Shown piece after piece: positions 11,467-25,158 of a stretch of DNA of 64,000 nucleotides (positions are counted from its first letter, which is position 1; each line of letters starts with the position of its first letter). The notes under the pieces were generated by a model. That model did not search any database, had not been told where the DNA came from, and saw nothing but the letters and a program-made list of their open reading frames with translations. The position numbers were made by a program, and so were the translations under genes. This DNA is from Morella rubra (Eukaryota; Streptophyta; Magnoliopsida; Fagales; Myricaceae), in the NCBI GenBank assembly GCA_003952965.2, contig CM025855.1, positions 1,959,252-2,023,251 on the forward strand. The letters are read 5' to 3'.

Positions 11467-14400
11467 CTGAAAACATCCAAAAGAGAAAATAACAAGTCAA
11501 TCATAAAGTGCCACATACAAACAGTGAGTAAAAAATGCTATGAAATGCTTTGGTGACATCTATTCTGAGGAGCACTAAATAACATAATTTGTGGCCTTCT
11601 ATCTGCAATTCATAATTGGCTAGGCTTTACATTGCTGGTACTGTGACGGCACAGACGATATATAACAAGTGAAACACAAGCCATCTGGAATACAGTAGAC
11701 CCATTTGATTTTGACCAAGAAGAATGCATGCATTTAAATGCTTTGAATAGTGAACAAAAGCGGCGATAGTGTTCACTCCTGCCATATCTTAATAATAACG
11801 AACATACTGATTGAGTATTTAATCCTACCCAATGACAAGACAGACCAAATTACAATGATTATCACAGACACCAATGAACTATGAAAGTAGCTAGAAAACA
11901 AGACAAAGTTACTAGAACCCTCTAAGGTCAACAACTGTTTAGGCTGCATGCCCTTGATCCATAAAGTGATAAACGTCCCTTTTGATCTCTCACGTCCAAC
12001 TAGATCCTTATGACATGATCAAGTATAGATAATTACATCATAAACCCCGGCACTATGCATCAGGCATTTCCAGACAGAATAAGTACACAAATTTATCCAA
12101 ATATTTCAACAACCATACACAGGTTGGTGATATTACACTCAATACTTTTGGTAGGTTTCTAGCGATGCTAAAATTTTGGCAGCCACTGCTGTCCAAGGAC
12201 AATTAGCCATTGCTATCCTTGAAGACCTTCTTTCCCTTTTCCTTCCCAACCTCCAAACCTTCCTGGGTATTTATCCTCATAAACTAATGTTCACATACCA
12301 TGGTGAGTAAAATAGGCGAACAGAAGGTATAATTTGAGATTGGTATCTGTTTGCATCAGGATGGATGGATCTAGGCTGAAACAAAGTTAATGAAAGTTCC
12401 TCAGGACTAGCCAAAAAGGGGGGAAAAAAGAAGCCAGCCCCTAGATTGGCCGAAATGGCTTCTTGGAGAAACATAGATGTAAGCTGTTAACCATTGTAGA
12501 CAATTACTAGTGGAGATTCAGTGCTTATCAGGGAAATTTGTTTAAAAACTGTATTCTATGGTCCACAGCTTGCAGGCTTTTTTTTTTTTTTTTTTGGGGT
12601 GGGGGGGGGGGGGGGGGGGAGAGAGAGAGAGAGAGAGAGACGTGAGTGAAGGTCATACAAAAATTGCAATTCTGGCAGCAAGGCCACATTAAAGACCATT
12701 TACAGAGTAGTCTATATTATGAAAATTAAAATAAAAACAATAATAGCAAGAGGAAAATATTAGTACTAACCCTAACAGTAAAGTAAAGAGAGACTACACA
12801 TCCAGATCATCCAAAACACTGGTTTTGAGCTAAAAGGATGACAAAATTTTCCCTTCCTATGGCCCATCTTAAAAATCAGTTTTATCACATGAGGAGTACT
12901 CCTTTCTATAGATAAGTTATTTTCTTTTCTTCCTATATAGCTACTGCTCACTACATCATACAGCACTTGATTCTGTAAACATGCAGTATACATCACATAT
13001 ATCTCCCATCTTGCTTCTGAATAATTCAGTTTGAACTGAATAGATATCAAAGTCAGTCAATATGGTATAGGCGTAGTTTAATTTGTTTCACATACAGAAA
13101 AGAAAAAAAGAGACAGAACAGCTAACTGAAAACTGAGAATAACATGTATTCTTGTTGTATATTGCAGGTTTCTTTTTCCTTCTTTAATATCTGATATAGA
13201 TGCAGAATATCGAATGCTCTCAGATGGAAAAGAAAGAATCATAGATACCAAAGGCCTAGGCAACAAAGTTAGGACACGATTTACGGCCTTATGCAGATGG
13301 CGAAAACAATAAGCAAAGAATATATGTTCTCAGCCACACATCCACAGGGGACCAAGCTACAACTATCTCAGCCCCCAGTTGTGTCTTATAATTAAAGGAA
13401 TAAGTGCAGAGCTGTGGTGGAAATCTCAGGACCTTCCAAAAACAAAAGAATTTCCGCCAAGTAATAAAACCCTTAAAAACCACCAGATCATGTATATGCA
13501 GATCTAACCTACCCTGATCAGTTCCAGAATACATTAGAGATATCCAAGGAACTCAAGCTTGTCAATTATACACACACCAATTTAGCAAACAACAATATGC
13601 CATTGAACCTCTCCCCCCATCCCCACTGTTGATTTATATGCGAGTGTCTCTGTGTGTGAAATCATTGGCAAACACAAATCTACATGAGGAATCATTGAAA
13701 AGGGATGTTACAACTTAAAATATTTTTTCCTGAGCAATCACAACTTGTAAAATCAAACATCAAAACTTCGGCGTTGCACATATATTGATCAAAATCTGTT
13801 GTTTGTATAGTTCACAGCCTAGAAATTAAATTCCAAAATGAGACCCTTTATGGACATCAAGAATCATCCACACAACTCGGTTTTTGGTTGCCTTAAAAAA
13901 CAGCTAAAATAGGGTCAAAGTTAAACAAAAATTCAAGATCTCTATCTTCCAATTCGTTCCTCTGTTTTCTGTGGCAACCAAAACCGATAAAGCACGGCCA
14001 AATGTGATCAATATAAAATATTCACAAAGCTGTTTGAATGAGAAATTTACACTGCAGTTGATAGACACGAAAAATCACCGGTAAACATCAAAAGTATTAC
14101 CAAAGCCAGAATAAGAATTTGCTTTAGGATCATATATTCAGAATTTCCATTTGGAAGCAGATCAAGAAAACGGCTTGCTTATGAAAAAAGAAAAAAGAAA
14201 AAAGAAGACGAAAATTGGAACATCTTAAAGCAGTTTGACTTCGGAATGCCCGGATTGAATTCCAACTATTCCAAATCTTACAGATTCTCCAATATCGGCG
14301 CCTGAGATCGACCATGGGATTAAAAGTTTCGCTGGTTTTCTTACCGGTATTTCGCAACCAAGCCGACAATTGCAGACCACCCAGAAATATAAAAAAGGCG

Positions 14401-14544
14401 ATGAAAAAGGATAACCCAACTCTGTTCCGTGATCAACATAAATGCCTTAAAGACAGAACATAATTCAAGAAGAAGAGCAGAGCACGCTCCAAACATATCT
14501 ACACCGCCAAATGTCTATGTGCATGTGAGATAGAGGGACATTAC
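11467..14544 (-). other. Probable 3.1-kb 5'-UTR intron of the CBL gene
   Basis: A minus-strand acceptor (TTTTCAG/GTGGG, AG at 11468-11467) lies 80 bases upstream of the ATG. A donor (CACAG/GTAATG) is at 14544-14543. No other coding sequence is recognised between them. The interval contains a poly(T)/poly(G)/(GA) tract at 12578-12640. Leader introns are common in plant genes, but this one is inferred from splice signals only. Confidence 0.4.
12578..12640 (+). repeat. Compound low-complexity tract T(n)-G(n)-(GA)n
   Basis: About 18 T, then a G-rich run broken by one T, then roughly ten GA dinucleotides, directly adjacent. It lies in the presumed leader intron of the CBL gene. Run lengths may be affected by sequencing error. 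Confidence 0.9.
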
Positions 14545-14930
14545 CTGTGAATAATGTATCAACGTAGGGAAGCCTCAGATATGTTTGATACTTTCGATTC
14601 CCGACCTTCTTTATAAATGTCTCTGCCTCGAAATTGTGGAAGATAATAGGTATTAGCTTTCTCAGCTTCCCACTGCGTATATTGCTCGAGTTTATTTGCT
14701 GCTTACAAAATGGGTCTCACTTTTATAAAGAAAGAAGCAGAGAGAAGGAAAGGTTTGGACTATTAGAAAAACAGAGGAAGGCGTGCAATTTTCCCAGCTC
14801 CCACCTCTGCATTTTCTTCTCTTCCTCCAAATTTTCAGCTGACCCCACTGTATATACATCCCTTTTGCTCATCCTATCAGCCTTCATTTCATCAAACAGT
14901 TGCACTTTTATATAAAATAAAAAAGTCCAG
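14545..14930 (-). promoter_or_regulatory. Probable first non-coding exon and promoter of the CBL gene
   Basis: Upstream (minus sense) of the putative leader donor at 14544. TATA-like stretches are present near 14850 (TATATAC) and 14908 (TATATAAA) on the minus strand. Neither can be assigned as the core promoter without transcript ends. This is inference only. Confidence 0.3.
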
Positions 14931-17315
14931 TCTAAGGAAACAATAAATAATGGATAAACTAACTGCGCGCAGAGGTTCCTGTAACCACTTTACACCCCAA
15001 CCCCCCCCCCCCCCCGGGGGATCATTTTCCATGTAAAGGTTAGAATCTTACACTAAGATAATCCTAATACCGATCAATTTACATTAAAACACCATATTGA
15101 TCTCAACTTGTTTCCTCTCTCAAATGACTTTGCTACTTGTTGTAAACCAATATAGTTCAAATAATAGAATATATATCCTTTTTTTTTAATAACTTAAATT
15201 TTTGAGATAAATAAAAAATTTGTATGTATTAATTACTTGTTAGGTGAAAATACAAATAAATAAATGAAAAGATATGGTTATACAAACACCAAAACCAAAG
15301 AAACAAAAATAAACAAAACACATCTTTTGTTTTGTTTTCATTTCAAACTTTGTCCATCGCAAATTTTAAAATTTGGTGACAAGATGATTTGCAATTTTTT
15401 AATTGAATGAAATTATATTATTTAATGTTATTTATGTACAGTTTTAAATAATATAAACTTTATAATAAAATATATTTATTATTTATTTCTCTTTAAATTA
15501 CACCAAATGATTAGAGATAAGTACAAGAATCTTCCTCAAAGTTGAATAGCTCCTCTTAACAACTTTTTCTCCATTTAAGATTACAAGCTATCAGATTGGC
15601 TGATGAGTCAAGAGTCGGCGCTCTTAATGCCTAAGGGATTACACCAACACATTCGCATAGAAAATACGAAGACTGCCTACAAAGATTGGGAAAGACGCCA
15701 TGAATCGGATATAGTGGAAAATGATGAGAAAAGACATGAAGTAAATGGAGAACATCAATGGTGTTTTTACCTTCCTTTAACGTATAAAACTGGAAAGGTG
15801 ATTTCTTAGTGGATAAAAGAGAAGGATGAAGGCAGAAAGCTTATTCTCTGTAGCCTTTTTGTCTGTTTAATTAACTGTATCTTTACAATCTAGCCCAACA
15901 ATGGTGGTTGGGTTAATAGCTGGCGCATTCATTTTCATTAAAAAAGCAAGTTCTGACGTACGCTGTTCCCTACTTGTAAGTATATTAATATTTTTCTAGA
16001 TATAAAATAGATTAATATTTATTAGAAAATCAACAGGGATCGGGTGGGTTTTAAGCCAACCCATCAACGACTTTCCTGGTCCATCGTTTCCTTTTTATTT
16101 TGGTTTTACTAATCTCCGGTTGGATTATTCTTAAATAACTATAAAACATTATCTGAGAATTGAAGCAATCGTTTTGTTATAAGCTGTTATTGGTCTGGCC
16201 GCTTGCACAACAGGTGGACCCCTAAATAATTTAATATTATCGGTATACAGTTTAAGACAGCGTGAACTCTAATGATATAAAGTTTAATTTAAGATAATTA
16301 TATTTATCTCTTTTTAATTTACATGGTGCAATTCATATAAAGAATTAAAAAAATAGTTTAATATCCTAGAAAGGCATATAGGTAAGAGGTATTGACTTGA
16401 AATATTTGTTTTATATATTTTTTATTTTGCTTATCCAGAAAAGAATTTCATCCAAAATAAAAGAGTAAATATAAGGTGAAAAAAAAAGTAAAATAGAAAA
16501 CATATGGCAAGAAAAAAAAAACTCAACACAAGCTGTCATCTGTTTTCGATTCGTGGTCAAACTCAAACTGAAAATTCATAATTAAATATTTTCAACACCC
16601 ACAACCTAAATATTCTTTCATTTGTATTAATTCACCATCGGTCTTTAAAAAATTCAAATTGATATGGAAAGGAGTGCATTTAATTATTTGGATTTATATT
16701 TCTAACCTCTACTCTAGTATAGGTAGGATATTTTCTTAATGGCAAAGACCAAAATACATAATTGAAATAGGGCAATAAAATAGAGTCAAAGTTTAATTAA
16801 CTCAAGATATATACTCTCCTACCACAACAAGTAACTCAATATTTATTTGACCCTAAAAATATAAATGTGCAAAAAAAAGTGAATTTAAAATCATTGAATT
16901 TATATTTCTTCAAACAATTTCATGAACGTAATGGAAGTTTATTTGGGTATGGATTAAAATGATTTTATGGTGTTATATATGTTAGATAGTTATAATTACA
17001 ATATGGCTGGGTTATTAAGTGGGTGTCGAGGGAATCTGATCAAAATCAAACGGAAAAAGTGGAGGTCTATTTCATGTGACCGACATTGTTGCTTTCTTCT
17101 TTAGTGGCCATCATAGGACCAATAGAGGAGCACGGAGTAATACAACAGATATAATGCGAGAATCCAATAAAGAGTACCTCTGGCCTTCTTTGTCTTCTCA
17201 ATTCTCATATCTATTCCTTCCTCAGTTGTCATGATCGATAGGTCACACACAATCTCGATCACACAAAATACCCTCTTTCCGATCTCAGAAATATTGCAGT
17301 TGCTTTCTCGATACA
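14931..17315. other. AT-rich intergenic DNA
   Basis: No gene or element recognised. A C-run followed by a G-run is at about 15000-15020. Short open frames (15603-15809, 17101-17334) have no recognisable similarity. Confidence 0.5.
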
Positions 17316-17625
17316 TTAGTGAGGCGATACCCATTCATAGCCATAGCCCAAGCTACCACTGTTGGCGGATGTTAGTGTAATTCACAGACTACATTAATTT
17401 TACTTTAAGCCAGGATTCAGAGACTAAACTTAAACTGCACGCAAAACAGTGAAATGATACTAAGCCCAAGTTAAAAAGGTTAGTGAGGCGATAGCCATAT
17501 ATAGCCATAGCCTAAGCTCCCTTGTTAACGGATTTTAGTGTAATTGACAGACTACATTAATTTTACTTTAAGTCAAGATTCAAAGACAGAACTTAAACTG
17601 CACGCGAAACAATGAAATGAAATTG
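17316..17625 (+). repeat. Two-copy tandem repeat, period about 164 bp
   Basis: Copy 1 (17316-17465) and copy 2 (17480-17625) both start TTAGTGAGGCGATA and run through the block CAGACTACATTAATTTTACT to GCACGC(A/G)AAACA. They differ by about 10-15%. No coding potential is seen. Confidence 0.8.
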
Positions 17626-17800
17626 AATCTCAAATAGAAATTGAAATCTAAATCAGACCGTTTCTAAACATGTTCCCAATTATACAAATATTTAAAGGAA
17701 AGAGATCAAGAGACACTTAGGAAGAAAAAGAAAAAAAGAAAAATCCACGAGAGGTACCTGAAGAACAGTATGACAGAGTATCTACTGGGGCATGTCGCAT

Positions 17801-18208
17801 TAGGGCTGCACAACTGGAAATCCGGTTCGATTTTTTGGACCGGATTGTATCAGACCGGATTTCCAATTGTACATAAATGGTAGGACCAGACCGGTCTAAT
17901 GCGGTCTGGATCGGTTTCATTTTTTTTTTAATATTTTTTAGGTTAATTTCAAAAGAGAAAGGGCATGTCAAAATGTAGAGTTTTAGTTTAAGTTAAAACT
18001 AAACTTTTTAAGTTTGTAATTTGTATTAAAAAATATAAAAATATATATTTTTTATTTATATTAATAAATGTTGTCTGGTCTGGTCCGGACCGCATTTACA
18101 AAAGGTTCGGACCGGACCGAATTTACACAAACAAGACCGAACCGGACCTTAAATCCGGTCCGATTTTGTGGTCCGGTCCGGTTTGCAGTCCAGTTTTGTT
18201 CAGTCCTA
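17801..18208. mobile_element. Non-autonomous hAT-type MITE (about 408 bp)
   Basis: Begins TAGGGCTGCAC and ends GTTCAGTCCTA, a short imperfect terminal inverted repeat like that of the complete hAT at 26632. The interior is full of CCGGTCC/GGACCGG motifs in both orientations, as is typical of hAT subterminal regions, and can fold back on itself. The flanks share only GCAT of a possible 8-bp target duplication, so the site has decayed. It contains no open reading frame. Confidence 0.65.
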
Positions 18209-20235
18209 TACTGCATGTTGTAGGAGGCTATGACTATGTTTGATTCGGTCTCAAAATTTTTTTAAAAATTTACCACAATCACTTTTTCATCAATTCTAAT
18301 ATCTTTTTACGAACTCCAACAACTTTTAATAAACTTTTTATCAATCACAAAAGAATTTATATTATCTCTAAAAAAAATATATACAAAAAATATTTTCAAA
18401 ACAAAACCCAACGTAAACTATATTCCTGTCAGAGCATTATTAGCAGCTTTTTCATATTTGAATTTTTACTTTAACCAAAAAGTGCACTTCTCTATTTTAA
18501 TTATTAACTTTTTTAAAACATTCTCAGTAACTTTTCTATTTTAACTGTCTATTTTTACTATTCTATTAAAATATTATTTTTTAAAAATTTCTCTAGACTT
18601 TCTTTAACGTTTATTTTTTTAAATGGAAGAGAGAGAAAAAAAAAATTATATTATTATTTTAATATAAAAAAGTGAATAATAATTATTTAAAAATAAATAA
18701 CTACTATTTATTTGTTAAAATTTTTTGATAATTTTTATTAAAATAAATAAATTACAAAATACATATATTTAATTATTTAATTATATTGATAAATTAGAAT
18801 AGATAAACTGATAACAATCCTCTGTTACCGCATTAGATTCTGTACTTCATACGCACGGATAAAAAAGAAAACAAAAGATACGAACGCGAGACACCTGGCC
18901 GGCTAGCTCCCCAGGCATTCAGCCACCCGCGGGGCAGTGTCTCCACGTGTTATTTCGAACTTAAGAGACATACTAAAGTCCAGATACGGAATCAGATGAC
19001 GCGCATGCGTCGGCAGCACGAGCATCTTGCTGTCCTTTTTGGTTGGTTGTATCCAGCACTTTTTTTATTTTTACTCTCGTCAAAAGCATCGCATAGGATC
19101 TTGCGCATGAAACTTCGCGTACGGCCGGGATTTAGTCCTCATGCATATTATGATTACGTCGGTCCACGTGGGTGCAGAACCTCCCAGATTCGAGCAAATT
19201 TGATGCATTTTATGAGCAAGTTTTGTTTTTTTCTTTATGTAAAAAGAATATTATATGTAATAGTAAAAACCACGTTGAATGGTTCATGAACCTCCATATA
19301 TTAATACGTTCCTCATGAGATGATAAGTAGTATTATGGTACAAAAGGGACCTTAATGCCTGCTACTGTTACAAAGTCTTTTTGCAGACAAGATTTACACC
19401 AGAGTTTGCCCAGAGACAGAGAAAAATGTAAGAGGATGAAAAATCTTTATTGGTATACGCAAAAAAAAACTGTTTGATTTGTGTATTCTCAGGATTCAAA
19501 AAATCCTGTGCAAACAAACCGAACAGCCCCTAAAAAAGAAAAAGCAAGCAAAAACTCCCTTATGTCAATTAACTACTGTTTGTATTCACTTATGTTAAAG
19601 AAAAAAGTAAAAGAGATTTTTTTTGTTCTTTAAAAAACTACCTCCAAGATGGACATTGGAGTAAGTGAAGAGTGAATTGAAACTGGCTAGAAGCGCACAA
19701 ATATACTCTTTAGATTGCAAAAAAGGAATCAGTATGCTTTGAAAATTTCAGTTCGAATTACATGATACAATTTAAGAAAATAAACATAATAGATAAATTT
19801 TATATTATTAAATATTACACATGTATAATTTCGAGTTATATAAGTTATACAATGAGATATATTATTATATTTATTTCTTTTTAAATTACACTATATTATA
19901 TAATTTGAGAAAAAAATTACAAATAATTTAATCTAAAAAAAAAATAGGAGTACGTACTATGTAAAATGATAATTTGGACTGCAAAGACAAAAGGTTGTCA
20001 ATACAAACCAAAAGAGACAAAAATTATAAAGAGAAAGAAAGAGGCTTGGAGGCACACGAAATATGATCCAGCAAGAGACCCGCAGTACAGACAAGGGCTT
20101 GTATATTTTCGTTTTTCCTGCTTTTCGGAGCATCATCATCTGTTGCTTTATGCCTTATTGTATCTAGGCCGGTGTTGCCGTAACCTGTCGAGGCGCTATG
20201 CATGTACGTTTAGTGGCTGTCAATCGAGGGGCCAC
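18209..20235. other. AT-rich intergenic DNA
   Basis: 18240-18800 is very AT-rich with many short T/A runs. 18840-19290 is more GC-rich and contains CCACGTG motifs, but no supported gene. Overlapping short open frames at 18996-19289 and 19957-20262 match nothing I recognise. Confidence 0.45.
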
Positions 20236-22615
20236 AGCCTGTTTGATATTGTTGGCAAGTGACAAGAAGGTTTTTGGATTGATTATTGACCACAGCCTGC
20301 GTAACATACCATGGCTTGCTTTAGTTGCTTATTGTCTCTTTGTCGGAAGGTCAATTTTTTATTTTCTAGCTGTCACGGGACTGGGTTACTACCCGTGCGC
20401 AATAAATGGATGGCAACTACGATATGAGAACCTTTTTGGCGATGGAAACTCCACCATAATTTTGGTATCGTTGACCTAGTGACAGTCCCCAGCTGGTAAC
20501 TATATAGGGGAATTTCTTTCTTTCTATAAAGTAATTTAAACCTTGGCCATTGTAATTTGAGCGGGATATAGGAAGCCGGAAATTAGTAGGAATTTAATTC
20601 CGTCCGACAACTGAAAACTTTGTTAAAGAAGAAGCTGGAAAAAGGAAATTTCCTTCCAGGGTAGATAAAAGTTGAAAGCTACTGCCATTACGTTGAAAAA
20701 CAAATCTACAAATATCTAGGTTTGTTTTTTTTTGGATCGATTAACAGTTCGATTGTTGAATAATTGAGATCACATGCATCATGCATGTTCGGTTCCCTAT
20801 GAAAAAAGGGCCAGGGGGAAAAAGTAAGGAAGCTAGAGTGGAAGAGAAGGATTTGACATCATTGGCGATCTATCTTACCGAGGAAAGGAATAAAAATAAT
20901 CGAAGACGTACGTGATTCACATTGAGCAGAAGAATCGAGAGTACTCTCTTCTTGATCACCTTCTATATGTATCACAAAATGCAGTATAGGAAAAATATTC
21001 GAGATACATTTAACAAATATTTAAAATGAATATTTAAAATCTTAAAAATTATATTAAAATACTAATACTTTTTAATAATTCTAACAACTTTCACATAAAT
21101 TTTAATATATTTTTTTTTTTAAAAATAATTAAAAATATTCTCTCTTTATATTTTTCATTAACTCAAATATTTTTTTTATTAAACAATTATATCAAACAAC
21201 TTTTACAAATTTTAATAAAAATAAAATATCTTTAAAATTTTTATCTAACTTTTATACAATTTATAAAAACTTAATTTACATAAATATTCACAATTTATCA
21301 AAATCTTAAAAATCTTTACAAAGCGAAATCTTCTAATTGTCACGGTGTTTTCTTCTGATCGTTAAAATCCGGAGCACACATAAGAGAAAAAGATTGAGAG
21401 AGAAAGAAAGCGAGACACGAGAATTTAACTGGGTTCCGCAAGGTTACCTACGCGAGTCCACGGACCGCAAGAACAGTATTTCTTCTCGGCCACTAGAGCA
21501 ACAGGACAAATGTTAGGAATCGAATTTTAACAGTACTGCAGTGCTGCGTTATTATAAGTCATTTAGAACCATGATTTTCTTTGTTTCTCTTCTGTTGTTT
21601 TTTTTTCTGTCGGCAACCCGTATATTTTAAATTTGAGAAGAGGCTTTACGTGATGCTTTTTCCAGTATATTAAGATTTTCTTCCAAATAATCCAAGCAAC
21701 CACAACTCAGCCCTAAAAGAGAGAATAGAGCTACCCCATTTGAGAACTGTCCTAGGAATGAGCTGCCCAGTATCTTCAGTCCTAGATCGGATCTTACATT
21801 AATTTTCGATCCTCTTCCTACTAGTGATGCTATACTTTGCTCCTCCTGCACTACAATAATACCGAATAGCAATATCTTTTATAAAGCGTCTTTGGGCAAA
21901 AATTTGCTCTTATATTTTAATCATCAAAAGCAAACGCACTAAGACATGATCAGCTAATAATTGTTATTGTTGTATATATCTCTCCCCCATTGTTTGATAC
22001 ATAAAAAGAGGGCGCTTATAATTTGAGAAAAGAGGGTGATCATGGATTCATGCATGATGTCAATGCATCCGTTTCCACTCAACCATTGTCGTTGGGGTTT
22101 CTTCTGTACGATATATATGTTCAGATGCGTTTCACTTTAAAAAATTCCGATCTACGAATGTTATTTATCCAATCTGTTCGAAAAAGAACCCATATAACAT
22201 ATATATAAGGTGAGAATTTTGTCAGATACGTTTCACTTAAAAAAATTTCATACCGATACCGAAAATTGTTATCCAATCTGTCGAAAAAGAACCTATATGA
22301 TGTAAGACCTGATGTAAATGTGAGAATTTTGTGAACACAAAAAAGGAATTGGAAAACAGCTGCATGCGTCATCCTTTTATTCACAAATGGGATAAATATA
22401 CTTTTTGCTCATTCATTACAGTGAGTTTGTTTCATTGCACTATCAGCTACTCATTTTGACATATTGTTTTCTTTAACTACTAATTTTATACACTTTACAT
22501 ATTCAGTCTAATTTTTCTATCAAATTAGATAGAAAATTACCATATAATACCTCTTATTCACTTTGTATACGTACGTTCATATCCGACTGAAAGTATTATT
22601 ATCAACGCATTAAGT
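20236..22615. repeat. Segmental duplication, copy 1 (uninterrupted at the LINE site)
   Basis: Matches 26470-26565 joined to 45345-48418 in the same orientation. Matching landmarks are TGTCTCTTTGTC (20333), ACATGCATCATGCATGTTCG (about 20772), GTCACGGTGTTTTCT (about 21339), the block around AAGTCATTTAGAACCATGAT (about 21557) and GAGAAAAGAGG (22025). Copy 1 has a private AT-rich insertion at about 20993-21325, and copy 2 has a TRIM array at nearly the same place. No gene was recognised. Confidence 0.85.
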
Positions 22616-24118
22616 CATTAGGGTCATTATTGTCATTTTAACTGTAAAAAACCTCAATTGTCATCTAACTGTGATGGAGATTTTTTTCAGAACGTTCAAA
22701 GTATATATATAAAATTAATATATAATTAGAAGGTGTAATATTATATAAAAAATAATAATTTAAGTTATAATATTATATCGAATTATAGGGGTGAAAAGAT
22801 AATTTATGTCTTTTTGCAGATAATAACATCAAAAACATTTCGTTTACAGATCATGAGGTGAAGGACTGATCTAAGTTGTGTCCATGCATGTAGTCGTGAA
22901 TGATGTCATATATGCATATGGCGCACACGAAATTTGACCTAGTTTGTAGGTCTTCGAAAACTGCCTAACTTGTAGCCAAATTTTACTCCAAGCGCAGGCG
23001 TCACTACAAAAAAAATATGACTTTTAGTGACAAAATTTTGTCACTAAAAGTCAAAATTAATTTCGTGATGTTAATGCATGTGTTTCCACGCAATCATAAT
23101 TTTGTCACAAAAAGTCAAAATTAATTTCATCACTAAATTGATGTTAATGCATGTGTTTCCACGCAACCATTGTAGTTGGGATTTCTTCTGTACGATATAT
23201 ATGTTCAGATACATTTCACTTAAAAAAACTTCGATACCTACAAATGTTATCCAACCTGTCGAAAAAGGACCTATGTATAATATAGAAGGTGAGAATTTTT
23301 TCAGATACGTTTCACTTAAAAGATTTTTCATAACTAAGAATGTTATCCAATCTGTCGAAAAAGAACCTATATGATATAAGACCTGATGTAAAATTGACTT
23401 TTGTGAACACAAAAAAGGAATGAGCTGAAAACAGCTGCGCCATGAGTTTATTCATTTGCAAATGGGATAAACACACTTTGTTCACATTCATTATAGTTAA
23501 TGTGTTTTGTAAATTATTTACTTTGACATATTATCTTTTTCAATTACTAATTTTATATACTTTATACATTCGGTCAAATTTTTCTATCAAATTAAATTGA
23601 AAAATTGACCATAATGCATCTATCCACTTTGATATATTCATGATATCCTGAAAAGTATTATTCTCAATACATTAAGTCATTACTGTAATTTTAGCTGTAA
23701 AAAAAACTCAATTCTGATGAAAAAATTTAATGTGAGGAGATACAAATTAGTGTATAAAATTGATATATAAATATAATTAATTAGAAGGATGCAATATTAT
23801 TATGTCAAAAATAATAATTCAGGCTATAATATATCGAATTATTGGAGTGCAAAGACATTTTGTCTTTTTGCAGATAATAACTTCAAGAAAATTTCGTTTA
23901 GGATGAGGTCAAGCTGAAGGACTAATCTAGCTAGTTGTGTCCATGTAGTCGTGAATGATGTGTCATGCACATGGCGCACACGAAATTTGACCATGCTCTT
24001 AGGTCTTCAAAATTAAGCTGCCTAGCTTGTAGGCTGTACCTACCTTTTTTTTTTTTTTTTTTTTGTAGGCCGTAGCTACTTAACAGCCCAAATTTTCTAC
24101 TCCAAGCGCAGACGTCGC
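22040..24118 (+). repeat. About 1.1-kb tandem duplication, units A and B
   Basis: Unit A (22040-23001) and unit B (about 23139-24118) share the order: a phrase around TTTCTTCTGTACGATATATA, two 70-100 bp subrepeats containing CAATCTGTCGAAAAAGAACC, a poly-A-rich middle, and an end at CCAAGCGCAG(A/G)CGTC. A third, truncated copy is 47830-48418. The junction carries a CACTA-type terminus and a 36-bp palindrome. There is no coding capacity. Confidence 0.8.
23002..23138 (+). mobile_element. CACTA-type terminal fragment at the tandem junction
   Basis: Starts CACTACAAAAAAAA, the usual CACTA-superfamily terminus, followed by a perfect 36-bp palindrome at 23018-23053 with 18-bp arms (TGACTTTTAGTGACAAAA and its complement). 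A 32-bp piece of unit sequence (GATGTTAATGCATGTG...) is duplicated at about 23066 and 23139. No matching right end is present, so this is a truncated insertion. Confidence 0.55.
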
Positions 24119-25124
24119 AGTATCTGTGGGGGTAATCCGATTGCTAGGTTTCAAGCTCCGACGTCCCTTGGAAATTACGTGCTAATTGGTCAGCATGGAT
24201 TTCTAATCACCACATAGCTGTCACTCATCATATCTTAAACCTATTTATTAGTCTATTTCTTCCGGCCCCTCCACCTGCATAATTTAAAATTAGCACTTCC
24301 TTTTTAAGTGTTTGATGCAATATTGGGGGGACAAACGGCTGTAATTTTCCCCAAAAAGGATACAACTGATGACAAATTATGATAGAATTTTACACGTCGC
24401 AAAACCACCTTCCAAGCAAGTCGACAAGAAGAAAATTAATATCAGAAAAAGACAGGCTGTTATAAATAAATTATTACGTGTGAGGTGGATCAAATTGACT
24501 TCCCTTCGTTCATAGGGATCACTTTCAATTGTTGCATCAAACTCTGTCTACTAACTTTAATCTTTTTTTGCCTTATTTTAATGATAAATAATCAGCTTCC
24601 CTCCAACTTGAAGTTTGAAAACGATCCGGTTTGACATTTAGATAAAGAATTCAAAAATGGTTTAAATCAGATCATATGTATATATAGATTGCGCAAAAGG
24701 ACATATATTGCATTTTTATGTGAGAAATTGGGGATGTTAATGTAAATTCACATCTTCTTTCAATTCCTCTTAACGTGTTTTGTTGTTTTCTATATTTATT
24801 TAATGGTGGCATACATAAAGGCTATGAATAACCGAACATCTTCTTATTAACATTTTGTATAATTCTGTTTTATGACTAACTATTAGGGAAGATCTCTAAC
24901 CTTTAATTCATTGAGAGAGTTCTTCTCTTACGTGGGATAATTGACAAGGACATATTAGTAAGCAATATAAAATTGAGACTCATGAACATTTCTCAATACG
25001 ATTCATTTAGTCAGTGAAGATTTGTCCTTTCAATTATTGAACTAGTGCTTTTCACTATTAATCTTATAATAAATGTTATGTTCACATCCATCATTTTCAC
25101 GAGAGAAATTAGTATTACCATTAC

Positions 25125-25158
<34 letters not shown>

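Noticed and set aside
18996..19289. 97-codon open frame as a small gene
   Set aside because: No homology recognised, no splice or promoter context, and competing frames on both strands.
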